DNA of 64,000 bases from Tubulanus polymorphus (GCF_964204645.1 NW_027437458.1:34001-98000), one strand, 5' to 3'; counted from the first letter of the stretch, positions 11,483 to 22,750 are shown. Made by a program: numbers and translations. Notes: generated by a model from the sequence alone, not told the origin.

Positions 11483-12725
11483 GTATGTAAGACCAATGTA
11501 ACTCTTGTTCTAAATGCTTGAAAGTACAAAGTGTCTTTCACTCAGAGGATGAAAACAATGTGTTAGTGAAGCATGCATAAAGGGGTTTGAAGTCAGGTTG
11601 CCAGAGATGAAGTTGAAGTAGGTCAGTCTCAGTCAAAATTCTTTTTCACAGTTTTTGGTTAACCTATGCTGTCACTTGTGTGAGTGCGTCCGCTTTTTTG
11701 TGGCACAAATTTTTATGCCAATAGTGGTGTCAATTTGAATGAGTGTAAATGGTTCATGACATGAATGCCAAGCCACATATCAAAGAACCGGGATAGTAAC
11801 CATCTATTTCTAAGAGATTTCTGCCAAAAATGATATTTTTGATGGCTGATTTTCCAATCTTCGGTTTTAAGGCATAAACATCTGATGACCTACATTTATG
11901 TTTCGAAGGAGGTTCGTCATTTACTTTTTTTTCAACCATTGAAATCTTATTGTGGTCATAGAAATTACAATATAGAATGGACGACCACAAATCGTCCAGG
12001 GACATTATATGTGGTATCGAAAATGAGAAGAAAAACAAAACGATATTGCGTAAATATTGCGGTTATATGGCATATTAGCTACGTAATTGTTGAAAGTACA
12101 TTCTACAGGTCTAATAGTTTTCAGAATCTGGCGGTGTTTTCACATCGCATAAGTCTTTAAAAAGTAGGTGGCAATAAAGAATAAACAAATATACTTAAAG
12201 GCCGAGGAACAGTATAAAAGCCCAATCAATGTCAAAGATGGCAGTACCCATGAAGCCATAGTGCAGTGGAGAGCTCCAACGGTTTGAAACTGGAATTCTC
12301 CTATTTTCTCTGTCAGTTATTCGATTTGGATCCTCCTTTTTGTCAGACATATGTATTAATGTGTAATATATTCATTTCTGCAGTCAAAAATGTGTTTTTG
12401 GCCCTCCTCTTCGAGAAATAAAGCTTTTTAGTTGGCATTTCCTTCAAAATTTGTTTCACAGGTCTATGTGTACACATACAAGCTATTTGGCAAAATATTA
12501 TTGACAAAGATGTAGAATGACTTCCTATGATTATGCAATGAGCTCTATTTGAACGTCAAAATATTATATTGCATTGAATATCATTAGAAGACATATTGTA
12601 ATAGCAATGGATGTATGATTATATCAGAAGCGGCAGGCATAAAATAGAAATGATAAGTACATCGGATTATTCGGTCAAAATGGCGGATGTATACACGATT
12701 TGGAAGTCTGATATAAAAGTAAGAT
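11483..12725. other. Intronic DNA without recognisable features
   Basis: AT-rich sequence following host exon 2. The short open frames in it overlap on both strands and show no motif. The Penelope-like element begins near its end. Confidence 0.5.
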
Positions 12726-14566
12726 ACAACGGTGTCTAATAATAAACATGTTGATAAGGTAGTATCTGATGAAATCAAAAAAGGCAACCTCCCTAAATCC
12801 GCAGTATCTCTAATTAATAAAAAACCTAGAACTAGTGTATTTTATCTATTACCTAAAATCCATAAAATAGACAACCCCGGACGACCAATTGTATCAGCAT
12901 ATAATTGCCCCACTGAACATATTTCAGAATTTTTAGATGACATCTGCCAGCCCATCGTACGCACATTACCCTCATATATAAAAGACAGCACCGATTTTTT
13001 GAATCAAATCAAAGATCTACCTGTTTGCCATGAGAGCCTATTGTTCACTATGGATGTCGAATCATTGTACACCGTAATACCACATAACAATGCCCTTGTC
13101 GCCTTGAAATATTATATTGAGAAAAATACTAATATACCATACCCCCCAACCACCTTATTAAAACTTGCTGAACTAGTCCTAAAACTCAACTGCTTTGAAT
13201 TCAATGGCTCATTTTACTGCCAAACATCAGGTATTTGTATGGGTACCAAATTTGGTCCTTCCATAGTCTGCTTTTTCATGGGACACTTAGAAGAAAGATT
13301 CTTAAACAATTATGTAGGGAGCATCCCTAATATCTATCTACAAACGTTTTATTGACAATATTTTTGGCATAACAAACACGCCCATTAACGAACTAGAAAG
13401 ATTCATTGAAAGTTTTGATTCTTTTCACCCTGCCATCAAAGTCACCTCCGCTATAAGCAATCCATCCAACTTTCTAGACATTACGGTATCAATTGTGTCT
13501 TCACACATTATAACAACCGTACATGATAAGGATACGGATTCTCATTCATACCTAAACTATCAATCGAATCACACCCACACGATCAAGGACAATATTCCTT
13601 TCGGGCAATTTCTTAGGTTAAAACGAATATGCTCAAATCATCACGACTTTCTAGCTAAAGCCGAAGAAATGAAATCGTTTTTTGAACGACGCAATTATCC
13701 ACGACGAATAATCAATTCAGCATAAAAAAAATGCGAGAATATTCCACGAGAAGACGCCCTTAGACCCAAATTTAAAGATATTGACAAAGCCTGTATACCC
13801 CTTATTCTCACATATAATGAATATAATGTGAAGGTAGCTAAAGTCATCCGTGATAACTTCAACATACTAATGAATGATGAACATATAGGTCAACTATTTG
13901 ATGACAACATTATAACCACGTTCAAAAACGATCAGAATATAAGAAACAAATTAGTTCGCGCGAAACTAAACCGAGCTGACAATGAAGTACCTAGTACTTT
14001 TACCTGTCAAAGAACTAGATGTTTTACATGCCCTTATGTATGCAATTCAAGTCACATTTATGGTAACAATTTTGAATTTCAAATTCGTTGTTCATTCACA
14101 TGCACTAGTGATAATGTAATTTACTGCATTCTTTGCCTTCGATGTAACATGAAATACATCGGTGAAACATCCCATCGACTAGGTGATCATTTCAGAGAAC
14201 ATTTGCGCCTTATTCGGAAAAACATTCCCTCTAATCCCATTAGTAAACATTTCAACTCCAACGGTCATGATACAAATGATATAACAGTAATGGCTCTAAT
14301 AACAATTGATAACACACATGATCGAAGAATTTAAGTATCCCAGCTCATTGAAAACCTAGGAACCCTACAACCATATGGTTTAAATCAGGAAGACGATACA
14401 TATAAACGGTCATAAATGTATGTATTTATCTAAATGTGAAAATTGAATGTATTAAATTTGTTCTTACTAAGGACATGTGTTTCCATTGAAGTCTATGTAA
14501 CTGATAACTGTTGCTGTTTGTTGTTGTACCGAAAAAGGCGAAATGGCCGAAATATCTACAACTAAA
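12726..14566 (+). mobile_element. Penelope-like retroelement, 5'-truncated
   Basis: Covers a decayed RT plus GIY-YIG reading frame and a 3' tail ending GCCGAAATATCTACAACTA, a tail of the kind Penelope-like elements have. The 5' half is missing, as is usual after target-primed integration. It runs right up to a Gypsy LTR at 14567. Confidence 0.8.
12732..14413 (+). pseudogene. Penelope-like RT and GIY-YIG endonuclease, broken
   Basis: The first part (to about 13345) shows Penelope RT motifs, including FYLLPKIHK, GRPIVSAYNCPTE, FTMDVESLYT and GICMGTKFGPS. A frameshift near 13345 moves the frame, after which RFIDNIF stands where the catalytic YxDD box is expected, so the second Asp is replaced by Asn. 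A stop at 13723-13725 interrupts the thumb/linker. The last part (13828-14334) holds a Cys-rich linker and a GIY-YIG nuclease with IYCILC, MKYIGETSHRL and FREHL. Another in-frame TAA at 14332-14334 precedes the family's usual ending. In the family, RT copies RNA at a nick made by the nuclease. This copy cannot make an intact product. Confidence 0.85.
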
Positions 14567-15564
14567 TGTAACCGCACTTGCCTAAAATAAAAACTATGCC
14601 ACCGTGCGGGCATGAGTCCAGAACAGCAAATAAAAAAACAGTAATTCGTAGATGATATATATATATATATGGAAGATAAGTAATTTATTAAGTCTATAAT
14701 TCAAAAAAAAAAATAACTAAGGTACTTAGAAAAAAAATGAAAATAAACAGGGCCCTTTTTATGAAACTTAGATCAGAAAAATAATAATAAAATCAATTTA
14801 AATTAGCTTAAATGTAAGTCAATGATCAATTAAAAATCTTTTTCCTCAAAAGTTTATAAATTTTAACTTAGCGTCGCTCCAAAAAGATCGCTCTGCCGCT
14901 CCCGAAATTGTTCGCTGTGGTTCCTGTTGCTATCAAAAATCTGTAGTAATTGTTGATCTGTGGTTCCAAAATTTTTAAACGTTTGCTCAATGCGTCGTAT
15001 CTGTCGAATTTATAATTTACACGTCACGCAAATATCACTGATGATGAAAGTCCACTGGTGGTACCCGGAGTTTGGTAGACGGAAAAAAAAACCAGTTTTA
15101 CTTAACGTTTTTTATCACCAAGCTGGTTAAACCTGTGGCCGTAAAACTTTAACTACCACTAATAACAAGTGTCCTTCCGAATCACTTTCCAATCACGAAC
15201 ACAACTCCGTAATGATTAAAATTCAATCCCGTTAGAAGTTCTCCAACAGTATAAAAAAAGTTTGTGACGATTATGACAACTGCCACAAAAGATTTCTTAT
15301 ATAAATTACGTATCAAGTTTTACTAGTTGTAAAAACTCAAAAATTGCAGGAGAACTCGAGTTGAGCTTCCTCCTTTCTCGAAATCTCAAAAGCGTCTCCC
15401 CTCTCTCCAAACTATCCACGCCCAACTTCCTGCAGGGGCTCCCTTAAAAATAATCTCTCAAAAATCCATTCAAGTCAAAAATTAGATAGTTTATCCCCTA
15501 AAATGGTGAAAAAGAACTTACCCAAAATAAAACTAATGTATTTAACTCCCGCCATATAATTGTG
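14567..15564 (-). mobile_element. Gypsy LTR, copy A (probable 3' LTR)
   Basis: About 990 bp nearly identical to 38091-39110, in the same orientation. It begins TGTAACCGCACTTGCC on the + strand and contains a short (TA)n run. Copy B has a 24-bp extra segment. It is placed as the 3' LTR of the minus-strand Gypsy whose body lies to the right. No target duplication pairs the outer flanks of copies A and B, so it might instead be a separate insertion of the same family. Confidence 0.8.
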
Positions 15565-15636
15565 TAATTGGGGGATCAGGGTCCCGACTTATCGTGGAAG
15601 CAGTTGATTCAGAGGTCCTGGTTTTGATGAGAGGTC

Positions 15637-16629
15637 CTGGTCAACTATGGGGGTAAGTCTCAGAGGCCTAAGCCCACTCAACACCGGGCGGCGGCCAGTA
15701 AGATCTTTGAGGCTCAGGAGGGTCAAGAAGAGGTGGTCCTCGCCCCTCATGCAAGCTACCGCGAGGAATTGAAAGAGGCCTTGGATTCCACATTATGGGG
15801 TTCAAAGAGAACCTCTCAGGAGTGGACTTGGCCCCCCCTGGAGTCAGGGGCGAAGGATAATAGGTTCTTCACGGCGGTAGACCCGAAGATAAGAGGGTTC
15901 AGAACCGGGTTCTATTCAACCCCGGGGTTCTCCTTCGAACCGCACACGTCGTTGGACGTGGACGCCAGCTCGATAGGGCTCCCGTCCGTTTTACCACCAT
16001 CGCTCTCCATGCCTAAGCAGGCTCTTCAGGCTCTACAGAGTTTGTCAGAGAGCTTGTGTATGATAAATAGCTTCCAGGACGCTTTATTAGCCATGCATGG
16101 TGAATTGTCGGCGGTCAAGGAGGTTCTTGCTAGAGACAACCCTGACCCCAACGAGATAGCCGACAAGGTTGTGGTCTTGGATAGGTTGTTACAGTCTTTG
16201 GCAAAGTCCTTGTGCCATCAGGTACCCTTAGCGATAAGGGTGCAAGCTAATTTGGCTCTGGTGGCGCGTCAGTCGTTGCTAAAGGATGCCAAACTTCCGG
16301 ACCCAGTGAAGAAGGCCTTATACAGGGCTCCGCTCGGCGAATCGTCTCGCTTGTTTTCCGGTTGGTGTGGTCCGGCTGCAGTCCAGGCACAGAAGATCAG
16401 GGAAACTCAGAGTAAGCCCGGAGTTTGGCGTATTCAGAAGAAGTCGGGTGACCAGGGGACCTCCAGTGTTGATTTGTCCTCCAAGCTGCAACAGAAGTCT
16501 GTTTTGGGTTCAGCCCCTAGACAGCAGTTGGGCAAGCCCGAGGCCCGGAATAGGTCCTTCAAGGGGAAGGGAAAAGGCCCCAAGAATGGACAGGGGTTTC
16601 GGAAGTTTGCGAGGAAGGACAAGCTATGA
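15637..16629 (+). CDS. DIRS-like gag-type protein
   Basis: An open frame of about 330 codons with no ATG near its beginning, so it may be translated from upstream or be 5'-truncated. The C-terminus is strongly basic and Gly/Lys-rich (SFKGKGKGPKNGQGF), as expected for a nucleic-acid-binding gag tail. The middle is Leu-rich and helical. It ends about 100 bp before the start of the RT region, in a different frame. Recognition rests mainly on position in front of the RT, as DIRS gag proteins are poorly conserved. Confidence 0.6.
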   Translation: MVNYGGKSQRPKPTQHRAAASKIFEAQEGQEEVVLAPHASYREELKEALDSTLWGSKRTSQEWTWPPLESGAKDNRFFTAVDPKIRGFRTGFYSTPGFSFEPHTSLDVDASSIGLPSVLPPSLSMPKQALQALQSLSESLCMINSFQDALLAMHGELSAVKEVLARDNPDPNEIADKVVVLDRLLQSLAKSLCHQVPLAIRVQANLALVARQSLLKDAKLPDPVKKALYRAPLGESSRLFSGWCGPAAVQAQKIRETQSKPGVWRIQKKSGDQGTSSVDLSSKLQQKSVLGSAPRQQLGKPEARNRSFKGKGKGPKNGQGFRKFARKDKL

Positions 16630-18480
16630 AGGCCAGGGACCAGTGGGGGCCTGTTTACAAACCTGCGCTTCCCACTGGTCCGCCATTTTTGGCGATACCT
16701 GGCCGACTCGGGTTGTCTCGACTGGGTATCGCATGTCGTTCAGAGAGAGGCCGCCCTTGACCAGGACCCCGGAGGACATGAAGCCCAAACAGGGCCAGGA
16801 GCTGCACATAGATCCAGCCATTCAGGAGCTCTGGGACAAAAGGGCACTGGAATTGGTCGAGGATCCAGGGTCTCGGGACTGGTACTCGAGAATTTTTACA
16901 GTACCCAAGGCGTCGGGAGGTCTCAGAACGGTCATAGATCTGTCGATGCTGAACAAGTACCTCGATTGTCAAAAGTTCAAAATGACCACGCCAAAGGAGA
17001 TCATTCAAGGGCTACGCCCGGGTCAATGGGCAGCATCCATAGATCTAAAGGATGCTTATTTCCAGGTCCCTATCCACCCCAGCTACAGGAAATATCTCCG
17101 GGTGAAGTGGAAGGGGCAAGTGTATCAGTTCCGTTCTCTGCCCTTCGGGCTCAGCTCGGCACCCTGGGTCTTCACCAAACTAGTCAGGGCCGTTCAAAAA
17201 AAAAAAAAAGTTGCAATCTCGAGGGGTAAGGCTTTACGTCTACCTGGACGATTGGCTGATAGTAGGGGCCTCCCGCGAGGAGTGTCGCCACGGGGTCGAA
17301 TTGACCCTCGGCATGATACAAGACCTGGGCTTCAGAGTCAACACAGAGAGGTCCCGGCTTTCGCCGTCTCAGGAGTTCACATACCTCGGTATGGACTTCG
17401 ATTTGCGACAGGGACGCGTTCGCCCCACTGCAGCCAGAGTACTGAAGCTGTTCCAGGCTCTTCGTCCTCTGTTACAGGGAGTTCCCCACTCTGCTCGGTA
17501 TTGGAGCAGGGTGCTGGGTCAGATCAGCTCCATGTCAGCCGTATTTCCATTGGGCAGGCTTCACAGTCGGCCGCTGCAGAGGTTTTGGAAGACCGCGTGC
17601 GCTGCCTTAAGCCTCAGTTTGGATGCGTTTATGCCCCCCACGCCCCCCCATCTGTTGGGCGCCCTTCGATGGTGGATGCTTCCACGGAATGTGAGGCAGG
17701 GAGCATCCCTAGCCCCGATCCAGGCTCCAGTCTATCTTTATACGGATGCGAGCCATTACGGATGGGGTGCTCACGTCGAGGAGTCGCGGAAGGCGGGGGT
17801 GTGATCGGGCCGGGAGTCGAAGTTTCATAAACTACCTCGAGCTTCTAGCAGTGTTGAAGGCCCTGAGGTTTTTCGTAAAGAGGTTAGAGGGCTGTCATGT
17901 CTGGGTAGTGACCGACAACACAACAGTCCGGGCTTATCTGAAAAAGCCCACAACATTCAGTTGTCGGTGTCTCACCTAGCCGGGGCGCGGAATGTAGTGG
18001 CCGACGCCCTCTCCCGTCGGGACAAAGCGATCCCGACGGAATGGGTACTTCATCAGTCTGTGGCCAACAGGGTCAAGGCTCTGACGGGCCACCCTGTATT
18101 GGATCTTTTTGCGACCAGGTTCTACGCCAGGTGCCCGGTGTTCGTATCCCCATTTCAAGACGCAATGGCGTGGCAGGTGGATGCCCTGTCGATAGATTGG
18201 GAGGGTCTGCACGCTTATGCGTTTCCGCCCTCTCCTCTGCTGAATCAGCTGCTGTCCAAGATCGAGGACACGGAGTCGTGCAACGTTCTCCTGATAGCTC
18301 CTTGCTGGCCGGCTCAGTCGTAGTTCGTGAGGCTGTTACATCTACTTTGCGACCATCCCAGGCTGCTTCCTCAGGAACCGTTTCTCCTGTCTCAAGGGCA
18401 GTTTCGTCAGCACCCCAACCTGCAATGGCTCAATCTACACGCTTGGCCACTGTCGAGCGATCCTTGCAGAATCAAGGTTT
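16630..18480 (+). pseudogene. DIRS-like RT-RNase H, frameshifted
   Basis: RT motifs appear in order: YSRIFTVPKASGGLR, VIDLSMLNKY, ASIDLKDAYFQVPI, FRSLPFGLSSAPWVFTK and the catalytic YVYLDDWLI. RNase H follows with LYTDASHYGWGA, NYLELLAVLKAL and VTDNTTVRAYL, then HLAGARNVVADALSR and a downstream region ending near 18480. The frame breaks at a 14-A run (17196-17209), near 17805 after a G-run, and again near 17945. A TAG stands at 18321-18323 where the family normally has Trp. The first two breaks lie at homopolymers, so assembly error is possible there. The product would make cDNA from the element RNA. Confidence 0.85.
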
Positions 18481-19486
18481 TTCGTCGGCATCTGCCAAAT
18501 TTATCCTGGGGTCTAGGAGGTCGTTCACTAGGGCCCAGTATGATTCCAAGTGGCAGCTGTTCCAGGATTGGTGCGATGGGCGACAAGTTGATTGTCTCTT
18601 ACCCGCTGTAGCAGATGTGGCGGATTTTCTCTTGTTTTCGTTCCGTGACAAAGGTCAGCAGGTGGTGACTATCAAAGGCTATAGGTCGGCTATAGCGCAC
18701 ACCTTGAAGGCTGGAGGTCGTCCATCGGTCACAGATGACCCTAGAATAGCCCAATTAATTGCGGGTTTTTCGATTCAGCGGCCGCGGTTGTCAAGAGATA
18801 TTCCTCCTTGGGATCTGACTGTGGTTTTGAAATACTTAATGGAGCGTCCTTATGAGCCATTGGAAGTTCTTTCTTTGGCTAGACTGACCAGGAAGACTGC
18901 TTTCCTTTTATGCTTGGCTATGGCAGCTCGGAGGTCCGAGCTCCATGCTCTGTCGGTGAGGCCTGGGCATGTGGTTTTTGGTCCACTTGATCGCTCGGTC
19001 ACCTTGAGGCCTGGGCTTGGTTTTTTGGCCAAGAACCAAAAATCGTCTTCGGCAGGGAGGTCATGGACGATACCGGCTTTAGCCTATCAGGTTTCGGATG
19101 ATTTACCAGATGGGGCTCTCTGCCCAGTCAGGGCGCTCAAAGCTTATTTAGCTCGCACCTTACTCTTTAGAAAGGGGAGGGAAAGGTTGTTTTTGTCTCT
19201 GATGGAGAATTCGGACAGGGATATCTCTAGAGATAAAGTATGGAGATGGATTGTGACCTTGATTAAAGAGGCTTTAAATAGGGAAGGAGCCCCAGAGTCC
19301 CAGGAAGTAGTTTCGCGTCAGGTCAGATCGCTTGCTTCTTGGTCCGCCTTCATGGACGCGTCTATTGATGCAATCTGTAAGGCGGCCTTCTGGGGCTCCC
19401 CCTCTACGTTCTCGTCCTTCTTTCTTCGTGACGTGTCAGGCCAGTTAGGGTCGTTAACGGCCATTGGTTCTGTAGTTATGGCTTAA
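18425..19486 (+). CDS. DIRS-like tyrosine recombinase
   Basis: The frame is open from well upstream. The ATG at 18425 is a plausible start, giving about 353 residues and overlapping the end of the RT frame. An N-terminal SAM-like core-binding domain (SFTRAQYDSKWQLFQDWC) is followed by the catalytic domain with the first Arg in AMAARRSELHAL. In the second box, SRQVRSLASWSAF, Arg stands where the family usually has His (HxxR). In the last box, STFSSFFLRDV, Phe stands at the usual Tyr. Both changes are one-base transitions or transversions from the expected codons and would remove catalysis. In the family this enzyme inserts circular cDNA without target duplication. Confidence 0.75.
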   Translation: MAQSTRLATVERSLQNQGFSSASAKFILGSRRSFTRAQYDSKWQLFQDWCDGRQVDCLLPAVADVADFLLFSFRDKGQQVVTIKGYRSAIAHTLKAGGRPSVTDDPRIAQLIAGFSIQRPRLSRDIPPWDLTVVLKYLMERPYEPLEVLSLARLTRKTAFLLCLAMAARRSELHALSVRPGHVVFGPLDRSVTLRPGLGFLAKNQKSSSAGRSWTIPALAYQVSDDLPDGALCPVRALKAYLARTLLFRKGRERLFLSLMENSDRDISRDKVWRWIVTLIKEALNREGAPESQEVVSRQVRSLASWSAFMDASIDAICKAAFWGSPSTFSSFFLRDVSGQLGSLTAIGSVVMA

Positions 19487-19948
19487 GGGGTTAGTCGTCC
19501 CCCTAAGCCGGTTGACTCGCGTATTCCTGCGGACCCCTTTCTACCGGGTCCAGGGGATTAGGGTTTTTTCACTGGAAGGATTTGCGTGCGATTCAGGGAA
19601 TCTCGTGTTTCAGTTCGCTTTGTTTACTGTCTGGGTTTCACAGGGATGAAATTGGACATGTACTGTAATTACCAAGTAATTTTTGTTTTTTCTTGGGTAT
19701 GCGATGTTGTGGTAGGACAGAGGGGACTACCCGTGTATTTTTATTAACCCTTGGAGCGTCTCGGCAGGGATCGGATCTCATTCGTTCTGGTCGCTGTCTT
19801 TCAGCTCGAAAGGTGAGCATAGTTCTCCTTATTTTTGGAGGTCTGTGTTCGTTTTTTGGGTGTATTTGTTCTTCAACTTGGCCGTCCCTCCTCCTTATCT
19901 GTGGGATTCTGGCTAGTATGTTTTGCAGGGAATGTATATGAAGGGAAT

Positions 19949-20208
19949 ATTACAATTTTTAGTATGAAAATTTGTATTCCCGAGTATACTTACCTGCAAA
20001 ACATACGTTTAAGTCCCTCCCGCCTCCCCGCTCATTGGGTTATGTTACCCCAGAATAATATGAGCGTATTTCCGGTGGCGCCACCGGCTGGTGGTAGTAG
20101 GCCAAGTTGAATTTCGGGCGGTTATACCAGCAAGCTAAGGTTACTGGCTAGTATGTTTTGCAGGTAAGTATACTCGAGAATACAAATTTTCATACTAAAA
20201 ATTGTAAT
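19949..20208. repeat. 57-bp inverted repeat at the DIRS-like 3' end
   Basis: Arms at 19949-20005 and 20152-20208 are reverse complements with one mismatch. Each holds TATGTTTTGCAGGTAAGTAT, pointing outward. Part of that word (CTAGTATGTTTTGCAGG) also occurs once more, in direct orientation, at about 19913. This could be the complex terminal repeat of the DIRS-like element or an independent MITE. Confidence 0.7.
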
Positions 20209-20302
20209 TTTCCTATTTTTTCCTATTTTCCAGTGCTTGTCCTATTTTGTCCTATTTTTATATGAAAAAGTCCTATTTGTCCTATTTTCTCTCATTTTCC
20301 AG

Positions 20303-20404
20303 CTCGTCGACCACTTGTTATCGACAAAAATGTTCTTTATATCTTTTCATATGATGTGCAACACCATTTTGAGAGTTTGGTAGAACCTGCAGCATTCATG
20401 TTCA
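20303..20404 (+). CDS. Possible cassette exon of the host gene
   Basis: A 102-bp open segment lies between a good acceptor (CTCATTTTCCAG) and a good donor (GTAAGT). It starts and ends in phase 1, so it would fit between host exon 2 and the exon at 45670 without shifting the frame. It lies between the two Gypsy LTR copies, which is hard to reconcile with a single Gypsy insertion spanning both. A chance open frame of this length is quite possible. TCCTATTTT repeats precede it (20214-20290). Confidence 0.3.
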
Positions 20405-20630
20405 GTAAGTCCTGGCTATATAACTTCTTTTCTAATCTTTATATCCTAACATGCCCATTGATTTTGTTCCAAATGTCACATGTTGCTGTGCAACTGGGCT
20501 TTGGCTATATGAGGGTTACAATCATGTATAACCAGAGGCGGTCCGCCTCAGGTATGCATTGCCAAGTATCACCACAGGGATGCTCTGTTGTGATCTAGCT
20601 GTGTGCAGTGACATTATGTTTGTAAGTTTA

Positions 20631-20722
20631 TACAGTGTAACCTCGATATAACGAACTCCATGGGACTGAAATCTAGTTCGTTATATCAGGTGATAATTGT
20701 AATAAATCGAGGTTCCACTGTA
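20631..20722. mobile_element. Tiny pogo/Tigger-type MITE
   Basis: Starts TACAGTGTAACCTCGATATA and ends ATCGAGGTTCCACTGTA, with inverted ends of about 17 bp within a 92-bp element. The CAGTGnAACCTCGAT end is typical of Tigger/pogo MITEs. Confidence 0.75.
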
Positions 20723-20736
20723 GATAAGATTTTAAG

Positions 20737-21342
20737 TACCGTAAAAACCGGCGTATATGTCTACGCGGCGTATAAGTCAGGGTCGATTTTTTTACCTACA
20801 TTTCATGATTTTAACATATATCCGGCTTATAAGTCGAGTCCCTTCTCTTAGAAGAATAATTACTAGTATCATTGTATTGAATAGTTTGTTTTGATAACGA
20901 TGTGTGCCTTCACGCACGCCATTGCGCGTCAGCCTGATTGCTGCTGTGTGTTAATCAATAGACTGTTACACACACACTCGGGTATAATACACTACCATAC
21001 AGTGATACAGTAGTATGAGTCACACTCTATATATAGCCTTTATATAGCGGAATGTATTAAGCGCTGCTATGAGCGCGCATATATGAATACATCCTTTTAA
21101 ATGAAGCTGTGTCAAAATGAAAGAAGTTTTTTTCATTAAATAGCTTTATTTATCATGAATAATTATTGAAACTGTTATAGCAGTGAGAAGATGAACACTG
21201 TCTTTTTTGTCTGGTAGAATCAATATTTCTTTTACCTGAAAATACTTAGTAGAAAACTGTACTCGGCGTATAAGTCGAGGTCAATAATTTAGTGGTAAAA
21301 TCAAGGGTTAAAAACTCGACTTATACGCCGGTTTTTACGGTA
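20737..21342 (+). mobile_element. TACCGTAAAAAC MITE, copy 1
   Basis: 606 bp with inverted ends TACCGTAAAAACCGGCGTAT and its reverse complement. Inside each end, GGCGTATAAGTC words repeat. A second copy lies in the opposite orientation at 49402-50014. No coding capacity. Bases 21343-21600 hold more TCCTATTTT-like sequence and nothing else I recognise. Confidence 0.85.
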
Positions 21343-21779
21343 GTAATATTGTGATACCTTTTGTATTTACCGGGTACCTCACTGCGATGTATATTGAGTT
21401 GCTGCTGTCAATCAGTTAATTGTGAAATGTTTCTTTCGAAAAAAAGAAATGAAAAAATGTAATAAATTAGTTTTGTTTTCTAGTTTCAGATTACTGAAGT
21501 TCATTCAAGACATCTGTGAAGATGATGCTGCAGGCTGTATCCTCTCTTCATATATTAAAGTCCTATTTTCTGATGGATATCCTATATATTCTATGAAATT
21601 TTCCTATTTCTGGACACTCTTCCTTTTTTTTTTTTTATGGACCAGATCACTGGAACCCCTGATGTCGTGTAATACTGAAACTCTATTGGCTATTGACTTT
21701 CCACGATCAAAATATTCCAGTCGCGCAGGTCTCCTTCTCTCATGCCGTGATCTGACCGGTTGTTCTCATATGACGATAT

Positions 21780-22750
21780 CAGAGTCATCTGACTCCGAAA
21801 CTGAGTGATCACTGACAGCATCACTAATAACGACTTTATTCGGGGGAGGCAAAACTAGACGATTCCCCTCGGAATCTGAACTGTCAGAGTCGGAACTGTC
21901 CTCAGAAAGGGGTCTTTTACAGGCACAGCCTGATTGCTTTTACTTCTTGTCTTGCCTTTATCTACGAGATTTGGGGTTGGTAAAGGCAGGAATCCACATG
22001 GAAGAAGTAAGTTTCGATGAAAAATACGTTTGTCCCCTAATCCATCTTCCCTCTGTACTCTGTAGACTACCTCTCCTAATTTCTCCTCGACGATGTAGAC
22101 ATCAGGCTTCCACCTAGGAGCCAATTTGTGTTTACCTTTGATGCCAACATTCCGAATCAGTACTCGGTCCCCTAGTTCTAAGAAACTTTTCTCCACTTTC
22201 TGGTTGTAGCGAGCTTGATTATATCCGCTGTTCTTCATAGCACTTTCTTGAGCCAGCCTGTATGCAGTATCTAGCTTAGATCTTAGATCACTAGCGTATT
22301 TAGAATAACTTTTGTTCTGATCTGAAGGTGTGTCTCTGAGATTGAAGAGCCAATCCACTGCGAGGCGGGGTTGTCGCCCAAACATCAACTGAAATGGTGA
22401 ATAACCGGTGGCATCATTTTTGGTACAGTTGTAGGCATATGTGAGATACCTCACATGCTGTGACCAACGGCTACGCTTATCCTCGCTCAAAGTTCCCAAC
22501 ATACCAAGGAGTGTGCGATTGAACCTCTCACACTGACCATTACTAGGTGGATGGTATGGACTGGAGAGAGAGTTCCTAATTCCCGCAATCTTCTTTAGAT
22601 CTCTACATAACTTGCTAGTAAAACTGGATCCTCTGTCGCTATGGAGTCTACGAGGGAACCCGAAATCTAGGAAGAAGTTTTTACCACAGCACCTCTGCGA
22701 CTTGTTTTGTAGTCTGATTTCTAGTCACTATAGCTCTAGAGAATCTTGTA
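21780..22750 (-). pseudogene. Gypsy integrase, C-terminal part
   Basis: Reading on the minus strand from the LINE junction: TRNQTTKQVAEVLW, then after a stop and frameshift the catalytic-core segment with the Asp and Glu regions. A clean frame then follows (22502-21855) with YAYNCTKNDATGYSPFQLMF and GDRVLIRNV, the end of the core and the chromatin-side C-terminal domain. An acidic Ser/Asp tail follows. It continues the integrase begun at 33122-33816. Integrase inserts the cDNA into host DNA; this copy is broken by the LINE and by point defects. Confidence 0.8.

Larger units (their letters stand above)
15565..20213 (+). mobile_element. DIRS-like tyrosine-recombinase retroelement
   Basis: A GC-richer block carries, in order, a gag-like ORF, RT-RNase H and an overlapping tyrosine recombinase on the same strand. 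That is the DIRS-type layout. Instead of LTRs, the 3' end has a nested inverted repeat (19949-20208). No matching copy is visible at the 5' end, so the 5' side may be truncated or the border misplaced. Bases 19487-19948 are the 3' untranslated part. Confidence 0.75.

Noticed and set aside
11754-12160. Overlapping 94- and 91-codon frames on opposite strands
   Set aside because: No motif, no splice context, and overlapping frames on both strands suggest chance.
16367-16730. Start of the long RT frame as a separate N-terminal domain
   Set aside because: This part overlaps the gag-like frame in another register and is low-quality sequence; RT proper starts near 16735.
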